This document shows, piece after piece, positions 4,963 through 7,509 of a DNA stretch of 7,509 nt; the first letter of the stretch is position 1; every line of letters begins with the position of its first letter. The position numbers and the translations under genes were made by a program. The notes below the pieces were generated by a model. That model was not told the DNA's origin. It was given only the letters and a program-made list of their open reading frames with translations, and did no database searches. The stretch is from positions 1 to 7,509 of the forward strand of contig CAZJTF010000346.1 in NCBI GenBank assembly GCA_964548565.1, written 5' to 3'. Source of the stretch: CAYLLT01 sp964548565. Lineage in GTDB: Bacteria; Planctomycetota; Phycisphaerae; UBA1845; PWPN01.

Positions 4963-5787
4963 TTAGGACGGCGTGTGCCCGCGTCGTCGGCGGCTGGCCA
5001 GCAGCAGGCCCAGGCCGAGGCCGGCGGCGGACGCGGGCTCCGGCAGTGCGAGATACTGGCTGATGCTGACCCCGGTGGTGCCGTACGGCTCCAGCAGGAA
5101 GTCCCACTGGAACGCCCAGGTGACATCGCCGGGCCCGAGCGGCTCATCGACATCGTCCAGCGTCGTCGGGTAGGCGTCTGTCAACTTGTCCCGCGTGGCC
5201 GAATAGAAGTTGAGCTCGCGGTGCTGGGGGATCGGCGCGATCTGTTGGAGGACGACCACGTCCCCCTCCGTCTGACGCACGGTCTGCGCGTCGATAAAAC
5301 GCGCGATCTCGCCTCCCGGCGCGCCGTTCAGGTCGAAGTCTGCATAGTGGAAGATCGAGATCGCGAGATCGTGCCCGGTGCGGTTGGTCACCTCGATGCT
5401 CGTGAAAAAGCGTGAGACCGGCACCTCCGGCTGGCTGCCGAACAACTGGTAGCTCGCCAGGATGTCGTACGAGTCGGTTCTGTAGAGCACTTCCAGTTGA
5501 TCAGAACCCGTCTTGACGAGGCTCTGCGTGGGCAGGCTGCTCATGGCGAGTTCCGCGGCACTCTGTCCGGAGCGCACCCAGAACTGCTGCTGGTACAGCT
5601 CTTCCGCGCCGTTGATCGACCAGGATGAATGCCCGAACTGAGACTGCGTATTGATGAAGGCCGACGATGTACCGTTCGCGAGAGTCACCCCGTCGCCCCG
5701 GGCAGCTTCACCAGCAAAAACCAGCAAACACAGAAAACACCCAATCCGCCAGCGGGCTCGGTTAGGTTCGGCTGGACTCTCGTTCAT
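4963..5787 (-). CDS. PEP-CTERM sorting-signal surface protein
   Basis: A 274-residue exported protein. Residues 1 to about 31 form a signal peptide with the hydrophobic stretch IGCFLCLLVFAGEAA. The C-terminus is a textbook PEP-CTERM signal: LPEP at 248-251, a short hydrophobic segment (252-264) and a cluster of four arginines (266-269). In known systems exosortase (EpsH/XrtA type) removes this tail and the protein is displayed in the envelope or exopolysaccharide. The middle is beta-rich (SSAFINTQSQFGHSSWSING, RFFTSIEVTNRTGHDLAI, IFHYADFDLNG) and looks like a secreted beta-sandwich; I know no function for it. The start has a strong ribosome site, GGGGGAGGAG, 4 bases upstream. No exosortase is in the window. 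The neighbouring glycosyltransferase fits the usual link of PEP-CTERM proteins with polysaccharide production. Confidence 0.92.
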   Translation of the reverse strand: MNESPAEPNRARWRIGCFLCLLVFAGEAARGDGVTLANGTSSAFINTQSQFGHSSWSINGAEELYQQQFWVRSGQSAAELAMSSLPTQSLVKTGSDQLEVLYRTDSYDILASYQLFGSQPEVPVSRFFTSIEVTNRTGHDLAISIFHYADFDLNGAPGGEIARFIDAQTVRQTEGDVVVLQQIAPIPQHRELNFYSATRDKLTDAYPTTLDDVDEPLGPGDVTWAFQWDFLLEPYGTTGVSISQYLALPEPASAAGLGLGLLLASRRRRGHTPS

Positions 5788-5849
5788 TCTCTCCTCCCCC
5801 GGGGCGAGCGGCTCCTTCTCTCGTCCTTAACTTCAGGGCGGTCACTCTC

Positions 5850-5878
5850 ATTGTACCGCGTTCTGGCTGTTCCACCAA
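5850..5878 (-). promoter_or_regulatory. Promoter of the PEP-CTERM gene
   Basis: On the minus strand TTGGTG (5878-5873) and TACAAT (5855-5850, five of six matches to TATAAT) are separated by 17 bases. Transcription would start near 5843, giving a leader of about 55 bases. The -35 is weak, matching only the TTG core, so an extra activator is possible. Confidence 0.45.
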
Positions 5879-5960
5879 GGTGATAAAAAGGGAATAAAGC
5901 TCAGCCGTACATTTCCGCGCGCATACTTGGCAAGCCTCTGTGGGGTAGAAGCTTACGCTC

Positions 5961-5984
5961 GGACGGGAGCGCCTTTTCCCGCCC
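5961..5984 (-). terminator. Stem-loop after the glycosyltransferase gene, without T-run
   Basis: Read as minus-strand RNA, GGGCGGGA (5984-5977) pairs with UCCCGUCC (5968-5961), eight pairs including one G-U, around an 8-base loop. On the plus strand the G-U becomes an A-C mismatch, so the structure favours the minus-strand transcript. It begins 25 bases after the glycosyltransferase stop. No U-run follows, so it may only stabilise the mRNA end. Confidence 0.3.
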
Positions 5985-6009
5985 CTTCCTCCAAACGAGG
6001 CACCTCGGA

Positions 6010-7326
6010 TCATGGGCGCCGCGAGCCCTCGTTGGCGGAATTCCACCGCAGTGCGTCCGCATAAACGGTTTCCGTATCGGACACCATTTCGTCAACAGAG
6101 CGGACCTGCGCGGCCGCGCCCAATTCCGGGCGCCGCCGTGCAAACTCCAGTGACGACGCCAGGCCCTCGACGCTGCCCACGTCGAAGAGCAGGCCTGAGT
6201 CAGGCACCTGCGCTGCGATTCCCGGCATCCGGCTGGCGACCACCGGCACGGCGGCGGCCTGCGCCTCCAGCAGGCTGAACGGCAGGTTCTCCGGCCAGCA
6301 GCTGGGCACCGCCACGATGTCCGCGGCCCGCAAAAACGCGCGCACGCCTGCGGGATCCAGCGATCCGACGAATTCGACGTTCAACCCTGTCGCCAGGGAC
6401 CTCAGGGTGGCGAGGTACTCCGGATCTGGCCTCGCCCCGGCGAGCCGCACGCGCGCCTGCGTCCAGCCGAGCCGCCGGACGGCCTCGAGCAACAGGGCAG
6501 GCCCCTTGTGCGGGAGCAGCACCCCGGCGAAGCCGATCGTCAGCTCGCCCGGCGCCTTGACCTGAGTTGAAACGAGCCGGGGTTCGCGAAACCACTCCGC
6601 GCTCAGGCCGTATGGAATGACGCTCGAACGCCCGTGGCTCAAGTGCGGGGCGATGGCCAAACGCGTCGCCTCGGACGGGTAGATCACGTGGGCGGCCAGG
6701 TCGAGACAGCCGGTGGTCGTTTCCCGCCGCTCGGTCCAGAAGACCGCCTCCATGGGCGAGCCGCCCCGCGGGATCGATCGCGCCGTCAGCAGTGCGAGGC
6801 TGATCAGAGACAGCGGCTTCGGAAGGCTCCCCGCCATGCGTGCGACGGCCCCGGGGTGGTCCTGCAGGCAGCAACGCAGGCATTCCTGCCACCCGGGCGT
6901 GCCGTCGCAGATCGTGCCGTCCGCCCGCTGGAGCGTGGACTTCGGGCAGACCCACCAGAAGTCCATCGTGGTGACGACAAACGGGATCCGCAGCCAGTGC
7001 GACGCCATCATCGGCCCGCAGCCGATGTGCGCCGGGTTGGCGACGTGGACGATGTCGGGGTTGTACTCGGACAGCCAGCCGAGGAGCCGGCGCGGCGGGC
7101 GCCCGCGAACCGTGCTCCAGCCCGACGCGGGATACGCGAAGATCTGCCGATCCGCGTCGACCGGCTCGCCCGGCTTCGCCGACGGCCGCCGACGCAGCGG
7201 GTCACCGGCCAGGTACCCGACCGCGTGTCCCCGGGCCGCCAGCGCCTCTCCCAGCGACCCCACGTAACGCTCGGTGCCCTGGTCGTAGCCGGACCCGAAC
7301 TGCATGGTGACCAGCAGGATTTTCAT
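6010..7326 (-). CDS. Glycosyltransferase family 4 (GT-B fold)
   Basis: A 438-residue glycosyltransferase with two Rossmann domains. The N-terminal acceptor domain starts MKILLVTMQFGSGYDQGTERYV, with a Gly-rich loop near 11-17 and DIVHVANPAHIG (91-102). The C-terminal donor domain has GFAGVLLPHKG (265-275) and the GT4 signature E346-x7-E354 (ENLPFSLLE), which binds a nucleotide-sugar. It likely adds a sugar to a lipid- or cell-wall-linked glycan at the inner face of the membrane. DFWWVCPK (122-129) followed by C140, C149, C152 and C153 resembles a cysteine-bearing insert found in some GT4 proteins. I chose ATG 7326 (GCGGAG 2-3 bases upstream) because similarity begins there; the ATG at 7458 would add 44 residues and overlap the tRNA. 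Donor and acceptor are unknown, and no other polysaccharide gene is in view. Confidence 0.9.
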   Translation of the reverse strand: MKILLVTMQFGSGYDQGTERYVGSLGEALAARGHAVGYLAGDPLRRRPSAKPGEPVDADRQIFAYPASGWSTVRGRPPRRLLGWLSEYNPDIVHVANPAHIGCGPMMASHWLRIPFVVTTMDFWWVCPKSTLQRADGTICDGTPGWQECLRCCLQDHPGAVARMAGSLPKPLSLISLALLTARSIPRGGSPMEAVFWTERRETTTGCLDLAAHVIYPSEATRLAIAPHLSHGRSSVIPYGLSAEWFREPRLVSTQVKAPGELTIGFAGVLLPHKGPALLLEAVRRLGWTQARVRLAGARPDPEYLATLRSLATGLNVEFVGSLDPAGVRAFLRAADIVAVPSCWPENLPFSLLEAQAAAVPVVASRMPGIAAQVPDSGLLFDVGSVEGLASSLEFARRRPELGAAAQVRSVDEMVSDTETVYADALRWNSANEGSRRP

Positions 7327-7361
7327 CGCTCCGCCGCGGCTCCCCGGAAAACGCCGGCCGC

Positions 7362-7390
7362 TTGACACAAACTGCCCGGCCCGCGAAAAT
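7362..7390 (+). promoter_or_regulatory. Promoter of the tRNA-Gln gene
   Basis: A perfect TTGACA (7362-7367) and GAAAAT (7385-7390, four of six matches) are separated by 17 bases. Transcription would start near 7397, about 47 bases ahead of the tRNA, a normal distance for a precursor trimmed by RNase P. Confidence 0.55.
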
Positions 7391-7393
7391 GCC

Positions 7394-7422
7394 AGTCTAC
7401 CTCGGGGGTGGCCTGAGCGCAA
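7394..7422 (-). promoter_or_regulatory. Possible promoter of the glycosyltransferase gene
   Basis: On the minus strand TTGCGC (7422-7417) and TAGACT (7399-7394) are separated by 17 bases. The -10 matches consensus at four of six positions, the -35 only at TTG. It would overlap the start of the tRNA transcript, so the two divergent promoters may compete. Weak support. Confidence 0.3.
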
Positions 7423-7443
7423 GTCCCGGGGAAATAGACAGTT

Positions 7444-7509
7444 TGGCCCGTGGTGCAATTGGTAGCACGTCTGACTCTGGATCAGAAGGTTCTAGGTTCG
7501 AGTCCTAGC
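7444..7509 (+). tRNA. trnQ: tRNA-Gln(CUG), 3' end cut by right edge
   Basis: The cloverleaf can be drawn by hand. The 5' acceptor strand is TGGCCCG (7444-7450), starting with the U1 typical of tRNA-Gln. The D stem is GTGC/GCAC around AATTGGTA, and the anticodon stem is TCTGA/TCAGA with the loop CTCTGGA, giving anticodon CTG at 7477-7479. The variable loop is AGGTT, and the T stem CTAGG/CCTAG closes the loop TTCGAGT. The window ends on the first base of the 3' acceptor strand (C7509, pairing with G7450), so about six acceptor bases, the discriminator and any CCA are missing. All visible stems pair perfectly, so it looks functional. Confidence 0.96.

Larger units (their letters stand above)
5788..6009. 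other. Intergenic region between glycosyltransferase and PEP-CTERM gene
   Basis: No gene is supported here. The region holds the PEP-CTERM promoter (5850-5878), a stem-loop (5961-5984) and a 12-base palindrome CGAGG-CA-CCTCG (5996-6007) just after the glycosyltransferase stop. A run of five T on the minus strand near 5885 is not preceded by a stem, so no classical terminator is seen. Confidence 0.55.

Noticed and set aside
5762..6046. Minus-strand 94-codon frame across the intergenic region, containing CQVCARKC
   Set aside because: It starts inside the glycosyltransferase, ends inside the PEP-CTERM gene, has no good ribosome site and covers the PEP-CTERM promoter.
6200..6955. Minus-strand open frame of 251 codons
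   Set aside because: It is a shifted frame inside the glycosyltransferase, whose own frame has all the family motifs.
7327..7458. Longer glycosyltransferase start at 7458
   Set aside because: It would overlap the tRNA gene and add a low-complexity Arg/Gly-rich segment; the typical GT4 N-terminus starts at 7326.

Overview
The window is GC-rich bacterial chromosome with tightly packed genes, mostly on the minus strand. A PEP-CTERM surface protein, a stand-alone release-factor-like protein with a C-terminal extension, and a membrane protein whose soluble part resembles the pseudopilin heads common in Planctomycetota and Verrucomicrobiota all point to the Planctomycetota (possibly a Phycisphaerae-like lineage). 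This placement rests on family resemblance only. There is no marker gene beyond a partial tRNA.

Layout. (1) 2-563, minus: the N-terminal part of a secreted protein of unknown function, running off the left edge. (2) 564-1017: intergenic DNA with a promoter whose -35/-10 spacer holds a run of eight G, and a strong two-stage stem-loop. (3) 1018-4274, minus: six genes with overlaps or gaps of at most 24 bases, read as one operon. In transcription order they encode an MTF16-like methyltransferase, a GGQ release-factor-like protein, a MoaB/MogA-family protein, a membrane-anchored pseudopilin-head-like protein, a small zinc-ribbon/coiled-coil protein and a four-cluster NapG/MauM-like ferredoxin. 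(4) 4357-4929, plus: a GNAT acetyltransferase, divergent from the operon across 82 bases where the two -10 boxes overlap. (5) 4963-5787, minus: a PEP-CTERM protein with its own promoter. (6) 6010-7326, minus: a GT4 glycosyltransferase. (7) 7444-7509, plus: tRNA-Gln(CUG), cut by the right edge, behind a TTGACA promoter.

How the genes may work together. The PEP-CTERM protein and the glycosyltransferase fit envelope or exopolysaccharide biology, since exosortase-sorted proteins usually go with polysaccharide production. The operon mixes translation (GGQ protein), protein modification (methyltransferase), molybdopterin chemistry (MoaB) and electron transfer (ferredoxin, zinc ribbon). I cannot name a known pathway that uses all six. 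The most interesting signals are the methyltransferase/GGQ stop-start coupling, the G8 tract inside a surface-protein promoter, and the shared -10 box. No mobile element, CRISPR array or phage gene was seen.
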